This document shows positions 24,746 to 33,513 of a DNA stretch of 64,000 nucleotides, one piece after another; positions within the stretch are counted from its first letter, which is position 1; each line of letters starts with the position of its first letter. The position numbers and the translations under genes are program-made. Source of the DNA: an uncultured Bryobacterales bacterium (lineage in GTDB: Bacteria; Acidobacteriota; Terriglobia; Bryobacterales; UBA6623); NCBI GenBank assembly GCA_951813605.1, contig OX638379.1, positions 3,590,062 to 3,654,061 on the forward strand, written 5' to 3'. The notes under the pieces were generated by a model. That model searched no databases. It was not told the DNA's origin and worked only from the letters and a program-made list of their open reading frames with translations.

Positions 24746-26206
24746 ATGACGAAACCGACCGATGAAAGAACAATTCTTGCAGGATTGATAGTCCTGTGCG
24801 CCCTCGGCTGCTCCTCGCCCGAGACGGGCGAGGATCCGCCCCCGCCGAACTTCGTCCTTGTCATGGCTGACGACATGGGCTGGGGGCAAACAAGCTACTA
24901 CAACCACCCCGTGCTCAAGACCCCGAACCTAGACGCGATGGCATCGGCTGGGTTGCGCTTCGACCGGTTTTACGCCGGCGCTCCGAACTGTTCGCCCACG
25001 CGTGCCACCGTGCTCACCGGCCGCACCAACGACCGCACGGGCGTCGAGAATCACGGCTTTGCCCTCCGTCGCCAAGAGCGAAGCATCGCTCGAGCATTGG
25101 ACGAGGCAGGGTACGCCACGGGCCATTTCGGCAAGTGGCACCTCAACGGCCTGCGCGGCCCGGGCGTGCCGATCCTGGCCGGCGACGAGCATGGTCCCGG
25201 CGTGTTCGGGTTCGACGAGTGGCTCTCCGTCACGAACTTCTTCGAACGCGACCCCCTCATGAGCCGTAACGGCCTGTTCGTCCAGAAAAGCGGGGACTCG
25301 TCCGAAGTCATCGTCGAGGAGGCCCTGCAGTTCATTCGCCGGCAGGTTCCGCAGGAGCGTCCTTTCTTCGCCGTGATCTGGTACGGCACACCGCACTCGC
25401 CGTGGATTGCATCCGAGGAGGACCGCGCGGGGTTTGGCGACCTCGACGAGAGATCGCAGCACCACTACGGGGAGCTCGTCGCCATGGACCGCAGCGTCGG
25501 CGCGCTCCGCGCCGGGCTGCGCGAACTGCAAGTCGAGCGCAACACAGTGCTTTGGTTCACCAGCGACAACGGCGGCTTGCCAAGGATCGAACCGGGAACG
25601 GTCGGGGAGTTGCGTGGTTTCAAGGGAAGCCTGTACGAAGGGGGCATCCGAGTGCCTGCGATCATCGAGTGGGCCGACGGTGTCCCGGCACCGCGCACTA
25701 CTTCGTTCCCCGCAGCCACAATGGACATCTTTCCTACCGTTGCGGCCATTGCCGGCATCGGCGACGAGGCCGCGCTGCAGCCGCAGGACGGGATCGACCT
25801 GCGGGCCGTCTTCGCGACGGAGCCGGAGCGACGCGAGAAGCCGATCGGATTCCGGCATACGGGGCGAGTCGCATTGATCGACAACGACTTGAAAATCGTC
25901 AATGACGATCCCCGAAGCGACTCCTACGAGATCTACGACCTTGCCCAAGACCAAGGCGAGACGACCGATATCTCGGCCAGCAATCCAGACGAGGCTGCGC
26001 GCCTGCGTCAATTGCTGGGCGGTTGGAACGAGTCGGTAGGGGCTAGTGCCGCGGGTGAGGACTATCCGCCGGGCGACTTTGATCCGGAAGAGTCACAGCC
26101 GAGTTGGTGGATGACCCAGGATGGCTACGTCCCGTACCTCGATGCATGGAGAAGTCGTCCGGAATACGTGCGTTATATCGAGAGGGAGTTGGGACAGCGG
26201 GACTGA
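24746..26206 (+). CDS. lipoprotein sulfatase, 486 aa
   Basis: A lipobox (LIVLCALGC, Cys22) makes this a membrane-anchored lipoprotein. The sulfatase metal site NFVLVMADDMGWGQ and signature CSPTRATVLTGR (Cys82, to be modified to formylglycine) are intact, followed by GYATGHFGKWHLNG and FTSDNGG. It cleaves sulfate esters. The second core residue is Thr rather than Ser in CxPxR, which family members tolerate. It is followed after 97 nt by an IolE-like gene on the same strand. The sulfatase at 11319 is more distant in sequence and has a Tat-type leader, so the two probably act on different substrates or in different places. Confidence 0.9.
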   Translation: MTKPTDERTILAGLIVLCALGCSSPETGEDPPPPNFVLVMADDMGWGQTSYYNHPVLKTPNLDAMASAGLRFDRFYAGAPNCSPTRATVLTGRTNDRTGVENHGFALRRQERSIARALDEAGYATGHFGKWHLNGLRGPGVPILAGDEHGPGVFGFDEWLSVTNFFERDPLMSRNGLFVQKSGDSSEVIVEEALQFIRRQVPQERPFFAVIWYGTPHSPWIASEEDRAGFGDLDERSQHHYGELVAMDRSVGALRAGLRELQVERNTVLWFTSDNGGLPRIEPGTVGELRGFKGSLYEGGIRVPAIIEWADGVPAPRTTSFPAATMDIFPTVAAIAGIGDEAALQPQDGIDLRAVFATEPERREKPIGFRHTGRVALIDNDLKIVNDDPRSDSYEIYDLAQDQGETTDISASNPDEAARLRQLLGGWNESVGASAAGEDYPPGDFDPEESQPSWWMTQDGYVPYLDAWRSRPEYVRYIERELGQRD

Positions 26207-26213
26207 GAGAGGC

Positions 26214-26229
26214 CCGGCATGGATGCCGG
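26214..26229 (+). terminator. hairpin just after the sulfatase gene
   Basis: CCGGCAT and ATGCCGG are perfect arms around GG, 8 nt after the sulfatase stop. No U-tract follows, so it may be a weak terminator or an mRNA-stabilising hairpin. Confidence 0.35.
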
Positions 26230-26303
26230 AAGGCGTCACCGCTGAATCTGAGCCTTCGGTTTGTCGATTCGCTCTGGAATCACCGTATGCTAGATAGCAA
26301 TCG

Positions 26304-27200
26304 ATGGCCATCGCCGTAGGCAATGCACCGTGCTCGTGGGGAGTTGAGTTCCCGGACTCCCCGTCGAACCCCCCGTGGCTCGACGTGCTCGACGAGACGA
26401 GCCGTGCAGGATACCGCGGAACGGAGCTCGGACCGGTCGGCTACATGCCCGAGGATGTCGCCCGCGTCGAGGACAGCCTGGCCGAGCGCGGCCTGGCGAT
26501 GACCGCGGGGGTCCTGTTCCGCCCCTTCCATGACGCCGACGCTTGGGAGGAGCTGCTGGACTCGCTGCACCGCACTTGCCGCATGCTCCGACCGCTCGGA
26601 GCCGAGCACGTCGTCTTCATAGACAGCCTGTCGCCGGCTCGGTCGCAATGGGCCGGCGATGCGGCGTCCGCCCCGCGGCTGGCCACGGCGGAACTCGCCG
26701 CGCTGCACGGGCGGATTCGCGACGCCGCTACGATCTGTCGCGAGGAGTACGGACTCACGCCCAGCCTGCACGCCCACGCCGGAGGGTGCATCGAGTTCGA
26801 GGACGAGCTTGAGCAGGCGCTTGACGCGGTCGAAGGGGACCTGCTGGGCCTCTGCTTGGATACCGGGCACAGCTTGTACGCAGGATTCGATCCCATTTCG
26901 GTTCTGCGTCGGCATGCGTCTCGCGTGAGCTACGTCCACCTGAAGGATCTGGACACGGCGACCCTCCGTCGGTGCCTGGTGGAGCGCGTAGGGTTCTACG
27001 AGGCCTGCGCCCGCGGCGTTTTCTGCAGGCTTGGCGAGGGTGCCATCGACTTTCGCGCGCTCAAGCGGTCCTTAGAGGACATCGGCTACGAGGGATGGGC
27101 CACGGTCGAGCAGGATCGCGGCCCCTTCAGCGTCCAGTCCTCATTCGACGACGCTCGCGCGAATTTCGAATTCCTCAAGGCGGCGGGCCTGGCAGCCTAG
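26304..27200 (+). CDS. IolE-like sugar isomerase/epimerase (TIM barrel), 298 aa
   Basis: A xylose-isomerase-like TIM barrel: NAPCSWGVEFPD near the N-terminus, GYRGTELGPVGYMPED, SLHAHAGGCIEFEDELEQ (metal-binding His and Glu), GLCLDTGHSLYAG (Asp and His), VSYVHLKDLD and WATVEQDRG at the end. The NAPCSWG start and the GPVGYMP block fit IolE (2-keto-myo-inositol dehydratase, inosose to 3D-trihydroxycyclohexanedione). The next enzyme of that pathway, IolD, and a sodium symporter lie immediately downstream on the opposite strand, which supports inositol use. Other isomerase substrates remain possible. The Shine-Dalgarno is weak; the start is chosen by homology. Confidence 0.8.
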   Translation: MAIAVGNAPCSWGVEFPDSPSNPPWLDVLDETSRAGYRGTELGPVGYMPEDVARVEDSLAERGLAMTAGVLFRPFHDADAWEELLDSLHRTCRMLRPLGAEHVVFIDSLSPARSQWAGDAASAPRLATAELAALHGRIRDAATICREEYGLTPSLHAHAGGCIEFEDELEQALDAVEGDLLGLCLDTGHSLYAGFDPISVLRRHASRVSYVHLKDLDTATLRRCLVERVGFYEACARGVFCRLGEGAIDFRALKRSLEDIGYEGWATVEQDRGPFSVQSSFDDARANFEFLKAAGLAA

Positions 27201-27215
27201 CTCGGCCTAAGTGCG

Positions 27216-28838
27216 CTACTGAGCGAGCAGCACGTAGCAGCCGATCGTGCAGACGCACACGAACGCCCCCATCGCCTTGGCATGCCTCCAGGGCGTCATA
27301 TCGACTTGCGCGGCGTCGGGCTCGTCGTAGATCCCGCTGGCTGGCTTGATGCGCGCGTACAGCAGCATGAAGCCCACGACCACGACAAAGACGATTGCGA
27401 GGAAGTGCAGGAAGTGGACCTCGTCCTGCGTGCCGAGCAAGCCCTGCAGGATGGCCTGCACCGGGTCGTCAAACGTGAAAACCAGCAGGAAGAAGAGCAC
27501 GGGCCCACCCACCAGGCTGGCCTTCGCCGCGAACGCGGATACCCGACGGTACAGCATGCCGAGCAGGATCACCGCGAGCATCGGCCCGAAGAAGGTGGCG
27601 TTGATCCTCTGCAAGTAGTTGTAAAGGCTGCCCGACGTATCAATCATCGGCGCGATGGTCATCGCGGCTAGCGCGAGCGCGATGCTGCAGGCCCTGCCTG
27701 CCTTGACGAACTCGCGCTGCGATGCTTGCGGGCGCATGACAGCCCCGTAGATGTCGCGGCAGAACAGCGTCGCAGACGAGTTCAGCACGCTGTTGAACGT
27801 GCTCAGCACCGCGCCGACCATCACGGCGGCGAAGAATCCGCCCAGCCAGTCCGGCAGTACCGCCTTGACAAGCGTCGGATAGGCCAGCAGGTAGTCCTCG
27901 GGGCCCAGCGTGTCCTTGAACAGGTGGTACGCGATCACGCCCGGCAGCACGATGACCAGCGGGCCGAGAAGCTTGAAGCATGCGGCGATCAGCATGCCCT
28001 TCTGGCCTTCCTTGAGGTTCCTGGCCCCCAAGCCCCGCTGGATGATGGTCTGGCCGGCGCACCAGAAGAAGATCTGGTTCACCACCATTCCGGTGAAGAG
28101 CACGCCGAACGGCAGGAACGAGCCCGGCTCGTCGCCGGTGATGTCGAACTTCGGCCGCTGCTCCACATATACGGTAGCCAGCCCGTCCCAAGGATTCCCG
28201 TTCCCGATCTGGATCAGCGCGAGCAGGGGAACGAGCAGTCCGGCGACCAGGAATCCGACACCGTTGATCGTGTCCGAGATTGCGACGGCCTTGAGCCCTC
28301 CGAATATCGCGTACAGCGAGCCGAGGGTCCCGACGCCCCAGACCAGCAGCCATATCACTTGCGACTGGCTCAAGCCAAACGCTTCTTGCAGCCCGAACAG
28401 GCTGTCGATGCCGCTCGCCCCGAACAGCAGCACGACGGGAAGTATGGCGAGGACGTAGGAGAACAAGAATATCGTGGCCGCGATCACGCCAGTCGTGCGG
28501 TCGTAGCGGGCCGAAAGGTACTCGGGAATCGTGGACAGTCCCATGCGCAGGAACCGCGGCATGAAATACAAGGCCGTGCCCACCATCGCGAGGGCAGCGG
28601 TCGTCTCCCAGGCGGTCACCGCGATGGTGTGATTGAAAGCGTCGCCATTCAATCCGATCAAATGCTCGGTGGAAAGGTTAGTCAGCATCAGCGACCCGGC
28701 GATGACCCATGCGGTCAGGCTGCGCCCGCCGAGGAAATACGCGTCCCAAGTCGTCATCCGGTCGCGCCGCGTGTAGGCGTACGAAATCGCCGCGACAAGC
28801 AAGGTGAAGCCGAGAAAGGAAACAGTCGTTACAAACAC
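27216..28838 (-). CDS. sodium:solute symporter (SSS/SLC5 family), 540 aa
   Basis: About 13 to 14 hydrophobic helices with SSS landmarks: the N-terminal YFLGGRSLTAWVIAGSLMLTNLSTEHLIGLNG, the RYDRTTGVIAATIFLF segment, and GAVLSTFNSVLNSSATLFCRDIY around residue 360. These transporters import sugars, inositol or other organic solutes with sodium. The neighbouring iolD and iolE-like genes suggest myo-inositol or a related polyol. The start is a GTG at 28836-28838 without a clear Shine-Dalgarno. The gene lies 63 nt downstream of iolD on the same strand, so one transcript is likely. Confidence 0.88.
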   Translation of the reverse strand: MFVTTVSFLGFTLLVAAISYAYTRRDRMTTWDAYFLGGRSLTAWVIAGSLMLTNLSTEHLIGLNGDAFNHTIAVTAWETTAALAMVGTALYFMPRFLRMGLSTIPEYLSARYDRTTGVIAATIFLFSYVLAILPVVLLFGASGIDSLFGLQEAFGLSQSQVIWLLVWGVGTLGSLYAIFGGLKAVAISDTINGVGFLVAGLLVPLLALIQIGNGNPWDGLATVYVEQRPKFDITGDEPGSFLPFGVLFTGMVVNQIFFWCAGQTIIQRGLGARNLKEGQKGMLIAACFKLLGPLVIVLPGVIAYHLFKDTLGPEDYLLAYPTLVKAVLPDWLGGFFAAVMVGAVLSTFNSVLNSSATLFCRDIYGAVMRPQASQREFVKAGRACSIALALAAMTIAPMIDTSGSLYNYLQRINATFFGPMLAVILLGMLYRRVSAFAAKASLVGGPVLFFLLVFTFDDPVQAILQGLLGTQDEVHFLHFLAIVFVVVVGFMLLYARIKPASGIYDEPDAAQVDMTPWRHAKAMGAFVCVCTIGCYVLLAQ

Positions 28839-28901
28839 AGATGCATACCTGGGGCCATCGATTCGGAGCCGGAACCGGACGGCGAAGTGGGATGGTCGAT
28901 G

Positions 28902-30755
28902 TTAGAGGTGGTCGCGCTCCTTGGCCCGGCCGACGCGCCAGGCGTCGCGAGCCGACTGGACGGCCCTCACCTCGGAAACCTCGGCAATCGGGACGTCCCA
29001 CCAAGACTCGTACGACGGCACGTTCTCGGTTCGGTCCGTCTCGACCACGACCACGCTGGTGCGGGCATGGCCGCTCATCGAGCGCAGCGCGTCCTCGAGC
29101 TCGGCTGGGGTCGTCGCGCGGCACGCCTCGGCACCCAGGCTCCGCGCGTTTTCCACGAAGTCGACTCCTACCAGCCGGCCGGCCAGCTGCCCGTTGTTTC
29201 GGCACCGGTAGTGCGTGCCGAACCCCTCGTTGCCGCAGGCTTCGCTCAGGCCGCCGATGCTGGCGAACCCGTGATTGTCGACCACGACGATGTTGAGCTT
29301 TGCCCCCTCTTGCACGGAGGTGGCGATCTCCTGCGCCATCATCAGGTAGGATCCGTCGCCCACCATCACGTACACCTCGCGGTCCGGCTCGGCCATCTTG
29401 ATGCCCAGGCCGGCGGCGATCTCGTATCCCATGGTCGAATAGCCGTACTCCATGTGATACGAGGTGGGGCTCTTGGTCCTCCACAGCTTATGCATGTCTC
29501 CCGGCATGCTCCCAGCCGCGCAGACAACGACATCGCGATCGCCGGCCACCTCGTTGACCGTTCCGATGACCTCGCCCTGGCTGATCGGCGGCCCGTGGCC
29601 GAGACCGTAGATCCGGTCCACCTCCCGCTCCCAGATGTCACGGTACCTGCGGATCCGTTTCTCGTAGTCGGCCGAGACCCGCCATCCCGAAACTAGGATC
29701 GACAGCTCGTCCAGCGCCGCCTTGGCGTCGGCCACCACGGGAAGCGCGGCGTGCTTGAACGCATCGAATTCCGCGACGTTGATATTGACGAAGCGCACGG
29801 CGGGATTCTGGAAGGCCGTCTTGGAAGCGCTCGTGAAGTCGCTGTAGCGGGTGCCGATCCCGATCACGAGGTCGGCCTCCCGGCCGAGCACGTTCGCGCC
29901 CGGGGTTCCGGTCACGCCCATCGCGCCTAAAGCCTGAGCATGGTCGAAGCGCAGCGCTCCCTTGCCGGCCTGCGTCTCGGCGACAGGCATGCCGGTTGAC
30001 GCCGCGAAGTCTGCCAGTGAACCGCACGCCTCGCTGTACAGCACTCCTCCCCCAGCTACGATCAGCGGCGCCTTGGCGTCGCGGATCCATGCAGCCGCTC
30101 GTTCCAATGCCCGGGCGTCGCCGCGCTGTCGCTGAATTGGCCACACGCGCTCGCGGAACAGCGCTTGCGGATAGTCGAACGCCTCGGCCTGCACGTCCTG
30201 GGGCATGCCGAGCGTCACCGCGCCCGTTTCGGCGGGGGACGTGAGCACGCGCATCGCCTCTGGCAGCGCGGTGACGATCTGCTCCGGCCTCTGGATTCGA
30301 TCCCAGTACTTGGAGACCGGCTTGAAGCAGTCATTGACCGAGATGTCCTGGGTTCGCCCCGACTCGAGCTGCTGCAGAACGGGCGCCACGTTGCGGCGCG
30401 CGAAGATGTCGCCCGGCAGAAGCAGGACCGGCAGGCGGTTGATTGTCGCCGCGGCGGCACCGGTCACCATGTTCGTCGCGCCGGGGCCGATGGAAGTCGT
30501 GCAAGCCAGCGCCCGGAGGCGGTTCGATACCTTGGCGTAGCCAGCGGCCGTATGCACCATCGCCTGCTCGTTGCGGCACAGGTAGTACGGGAATGACTTG
30601 TCTTGGTGCAGCGCCTGGCCCAACCCGGCGACATTGCCGTGGCCGAAGATGCCGAAACAGCCCCCGAAGAAGCGGTGCCGCTTGCCGTCGCGTTCGACGT
30701 GCTGATTCTTAAGAAACTCAATGGCGGCCTGCGCCATCGTCAAGCGTCGAGTCAT
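28902..30755 (-). CDS. iolD: 3D-(3,5/4)-trihydroxycyclohexane-1,2-dione hydrolase (IolD), ThDP-dependent, 617 aa
   Basis: Full length for IolD. The N-terminal domain has the catalytic ThDP-activating Glu region (CRNEQAMVHTAAGYAK), the central domain has the AQAGKGA and ADLVIGIGTRYSDFTSAS blocks, and the C-terminal ThDP/Mg site is VMVGDGSYLMMAQEI...NHGFASIGGL. The enzyme opens the six-membered ring of the inositol intermediate THcHDO to 5-deoxy-glucuronate. GGAGGGG precedes the ATG. Together with the IolE-like isomerase and the symporter it makes a short inositol module; IolB, IolC, IolG and IolJ are not in this window. Confidence 0.92.
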   Translation of the reverse strand: MTRRLTMAQAAIEFLKNQHVERDGKRHRFFGGCFGIFGHGNVAGLGQALHQDKSFPYYLCRNEQAMVHTAAGYAKVSNRLRALACTTSIGPGATNMVTGAAAATINRLPVLLLPGDIFARRNVAPVLQQLESGRTQDISVNDCFKPVSKYWDRIQRPEQIVTALPEAMRVLTSPAETGAVTLGMPQDVQAEAFDYPQALFRERVWPIQRQRGDARALERAAAWIRDAKAPLIVAGGGVLYSEACGSLADFAASTGMPVAETQAGKGALRFDHAQALGAMGVTGTPGANVLGREADLVIGIGTRYSDFTSASKTAFQNPAVRFVNINVAEFDAFKHAALPVVADAKAALDELSILVSGWRVSADYEKRIRRYRDIWEREVDRIYGLGHGPPISQGEVIGTVNEVAGDRDVVVCAAGSMPGDMHKLWRTKSPTSYHMEYGYSTMGYEIAAGLGIKMAEPDREVYVMVGDGSYLMMAQEIATSVQEGAKLNIVVVDNHGFASIGGLSEACGNEGFGTHYRCRNNGQLAGRLVGVDFVENARSLGAEACRATTPAELEDALRSMSGHARTSVVVVETDRTENVPSYESWWDVPIAEVSEVRAVQSARDAWRVGRAKERDHL

Positions 30756-30838
30756 CGATCCCCTCCCGAATGCGTATAGCAGCGGCGGGCGCGATCCCCG
30801 CCGGTGCCCGCACGCAACATCGTTCAGCGCGCCGTCCG

Positions 30839-32686
30839 CTACTTCTGGCCTTCCGGCAGTTTCTTGAGCAAGGCGACCCAGTCCTTGCCCGGCGCGCTAG
30901 GCGGCGAGAGATCCAGGCTTCCGTCATCGCGCATCAGCATCTCGCCGGCGCTCTCGGTCGCGTTGCTGCCGGTCTGCAGGTCGCCGCCGTTGCGGGGGTC
31001 GTACCACTGCAGGCTGTACCTGCCCGGGGCCAGGGTTACGCGCGTTCGCCAGGCCTCGGGCATGTACACGGCATAAATCTCGCCTTCCTTTGCGAAGACG
31101 AAGGCGCTGCCATTGCTCGCGAGGTCGTTCGCGGGCCACATTTCCCAGAACGGCAGGTGCTTTTGGAAGAACTCCAAGGCGTAGCGGGTCTGGTCCCACA
31201 TCGTGTCGCGCGAGCGCCAGTCCTCGCAGTTCAAGTCCGTGTGCGCGTACTGGTAGCCGAAGTACCACTCCACGCCCGAGCCTCCGCCCATCAGGTTTCC
31301 CCACAGCGCGTGCTTGCGCGGCTTGTCGTGCTGCGGGTCGTCGGCGTCTGGCATCACGCCGGCCGAGGCTGGCGTCTGCTCGTCGTGGAAGATCGCCCAC
31401 GGCGCGCCGGCAGCGGCCGAACGCATGCGCAGCATGACTGTCTCGCGGTTCGAGTCCTCCATGCGGCCTTGGATCGACGTGGCCGAGAAAAGGCTCGAGC
31501 CGATCAGGCTGGTGTAGGTGCGCAGGCTTCTGGTGTTGTGGGTGTGGACAGTGATGGCGTGGTTGTTCGGGTCGACCTGCCGAATGTAGCTCGCGATCGC
31601 GAGCCGGTCGCGGTGCGGCGTGTCATTCTCCTCGCCGAGATTCCAAATGATCGCCAGATGGTGTCCGAACCGAGCCGCCAGCTCCCGCAGGTACAGCTTG
31701 CGAACGTCGTTCAGGTCCGGGCCTCCGCCGAGTTTCTCGTCGTTCTCGGTCTCCTGAATCACGAGGTGCATCGCGATGCCCAGGCGTTCCATGTGGGCGA
31801 ACACGATATCCCACTGGGCCAGCTTCGACACGTCGAAGCGGTCGCGGACCTCCGGGCCGGTCCAGACCCATGTGTCCTTGCCGTCCCCTCCGTCGAGGTT
31901 ATAGGTCATGAAGTAGACGCTGTTCATGCCCTTGGACGCAAGGTAGTTGAGGGCGCCGACAATGTTCTTGCCCTTGCCGCCCTGCCATGTCGGATCGCCT
32001 TCCTTCCAGTCCCGCGCGTGCGGCTCGAAGCGATGCAAGAACGATCCGCGGTCGGTTGACACGCCCCCGTGGGAGGCCGTGTCGTACGTGCCGTCGAACT
32101 CGAAGTAGCCGAGGAAGTTCTCGGGCGAGTCGGCACCCCCCTTGAGAAACCGATCCCCGTTGTCGAACTGGAGGTAATGACCGCTGGAGGGCGTCAGGAA
32201 CCCCTTGGAGCCGAAGCCAGGCGTCCCGTCAGGTGCCGCAGCGACCGTCAGCGTCCCGGACTCCCCGTCAAACGCGTCGGCTTGTCCAGTGGCGTCGCTG
32301 ATCGCGATGCCCGCGCCGGAGCGGAATTCGGCGCGCCACACCCACGTGCCGGCCAGCGGAGGCGTGAAGCGAACTCTCCACTTGCTCCCGGAATCGGCCG
32401 ACGACTCGGCCGCGTTTCCATCGGCGGCGAAGAATCCCTGCACCGTGCGCGAAGCGCCGGATTGCTGATGCGAGAAGGAGACGCTCATGCGGTAGTCGAG
32501 AAACGGGTTGGGCGTCGCGTCCTCCGACGTGTCCGGACCGTCAAACGTCATGGTCACGGGTTGCCAGCGCACGGCATCGCCGGGCTCGATGTCGACAGCG
32601 GCATGCAATGCCAGGAGCGGGACCAGGAGGACCGCGACCGCGGCTGCCAAGAGAGTGCATCGGGGCATAGGGGCTCTGTGACGCAT
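30839..32686 (-). CDS. exported DUF5060 protein with glycosidase-like barrel and collagen-binding-type C-terminus, 615 aa
   Basis: Signal peptide residues 1-30 (LLAAAVAVLLVPLLALHAA). Residues 30-150 are a DUF5060 beta-sandwich (VRWQPVTMTFDGPDTSED...FTPPLAGTWVWRAEF). Residues 160-520 look like a TIM barrel (GHYLQFDNGDRFLKGGADSPENFLGY, IIWNLGEENDT, AIFHDEQTPAS), with Glu in NLGEEN and in FHDEQT as candidate catalytic acids. The C-terminus (YAVYMPE...APGRYSLQWYDPRNGG) matches the putative collagen-binding domain often fused to such barrels. Probably a secreted glycan hydrolase of unknown specificity. GAGGAA precedes the start at 32686. Confidence 0.8.
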   Translation of the reverse strand: MRHRAPMPRCTLLAAAVAVLLVPLLALHAAVDIEPGDAVRWQPVTMTFDGPDTSEDATPNPFLDYRMSVSFSHQQSGASRTVQGFFAADGNAAESSADSGSKWRVRFTPPLAGTWVWRAEFRSGAGIAISDATGQADAFDGESGTLTVAAAPDGTPGFGSKGFLTPSSGHYLQFDNGDRFLKGGADSPENFLGYFEFDGTYDTASHGGVSTDRGSFLHRFEPHARDWKEGDPTWQGGKGKNIVGALNYLASKGMNSVYFMTYNLDGGDGKDTWVWTGPEVRDRFDVSKLAQWDIVFAHMERLGIAMHLVIQETENDEKLGGGPDLNDVRKLYLRELAARFGHHLAIIWNLGEENDTPHRDRLAIASYIRQVDPNNHAITVHTHNTRSLRTYTSLIGSSLFSATSIQGRMEDSNRETVMLRMRSAAAGAPWAIFHDEQTPASAGVMPDADDPQHDKPRKHALWGNLMGGGSGVEWYFGYQYAHTDLNCEDWRSRDTMWDQTRYALEFFQKHLPFWEMWPANDLASNGSAFVFAKEGEIYAVYMPEAWRTRVTLAPGRYSLQWYDPRNGGDLQTGSNATESAGEMLMRDDGSLDLSPPSAPGKDWVALLKKLPEGQK

Positions 32687-33513
32687 GGATTCCTCGCGGC
32701 CAGCCCAGGCCGGACACCGTCCGCAACGGCGAACGGCAATCGGCCGCGGTGGCTGCCATTAAATAGTATCAATCAACAGCGCAATCGCCGAACACCTGAC
32801 GTGCGAGCGAGGTCGCCGCTGCTGAGGCCAGCGAAGCCCGCGATTCGACCATGGCGAGCCGAATGCTCTGCCGACAGCCTGCGGGGGCGGCAGCCATGGT
32901 CAAGGCCGAAATGAATACGTCTTCCATCCGAAAAACTAGGTTGAAGAATGTGACCGACCCGTACGATTCCCTGGCCGAAGAGAGATCGCCGAACCGTCTC
33001 TTCCTTCCCATGCCACCTTCTGGTCAATATGCTCTGCGCCCTCGACACGGGCGTCAACCTGTCAGAGAGGATTGCATTGATCCGTGTCCGCCTCGGCGTT
33101 GAGCCGACCAAACCGTCCAGCATGCTTGCCGTGCACGGCTGATCACGGCACCGACCCGCCTCTCGGCGCACTCGTCCGGAACAGAGACCAGCGTGACCGC
33201 GGAGCTCTCCCGGAACTGTCGCCTTGCCTGTTCGGTTGCGTTGCCGACTCCCGGCATCTTCACCCCGGACTCGGTGCGCCGGCAGCTCCAAGTCCATGGA
33301 GGGCGCGAGCCGTTGGGAGAGGTTTGCAACGCCTGGTTCGAGGGACGTTCTGACGATCTTGCGATTAGGGGCCCGCCGTGTCGGACAATACACGAACCGC
33401 CAAGCAGGACGCTGTGGGTGCCCCGGTGCGCCTGCCTCGCCGAGCGCTCGTCCACCTGCCACGCGGGATTCCGAGCCTTGCGCTACCCTTGCGGTGCTAT
33501 TCTCGCGGTCGCA
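32687..33513. other. 827-base region without a supported gene
   Basis: This divergent intergenic region is long for its neighbours. ORFs of up to 267 codons exist on the minus strand but have Arg-rich, non-globular composition. The minus frame near 33170-33350 contains blocks such as MPGVGNATEQARRQF and VTLVSVPDECAERR that are reminiscent of translated interspersed repeats. Promoters for the genes at 32686 and 33514 must lie here but were not identified. Confidence 0.4.

Noticed and set aside
26214-26229. The palindrome after the sulfatase gene as a canonical intrinsic terminator.
   Set aside because: It lacks a U-tract and has a 2-nt centre, so it is listed only with low confidence.
27726-29696. 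A 656-codon plus-strand ORF opposite the symporter and iolD.
   Set aside because: It is an antisense frame of GC-rich genes; it has no domain and the composition of a shadow ORF.
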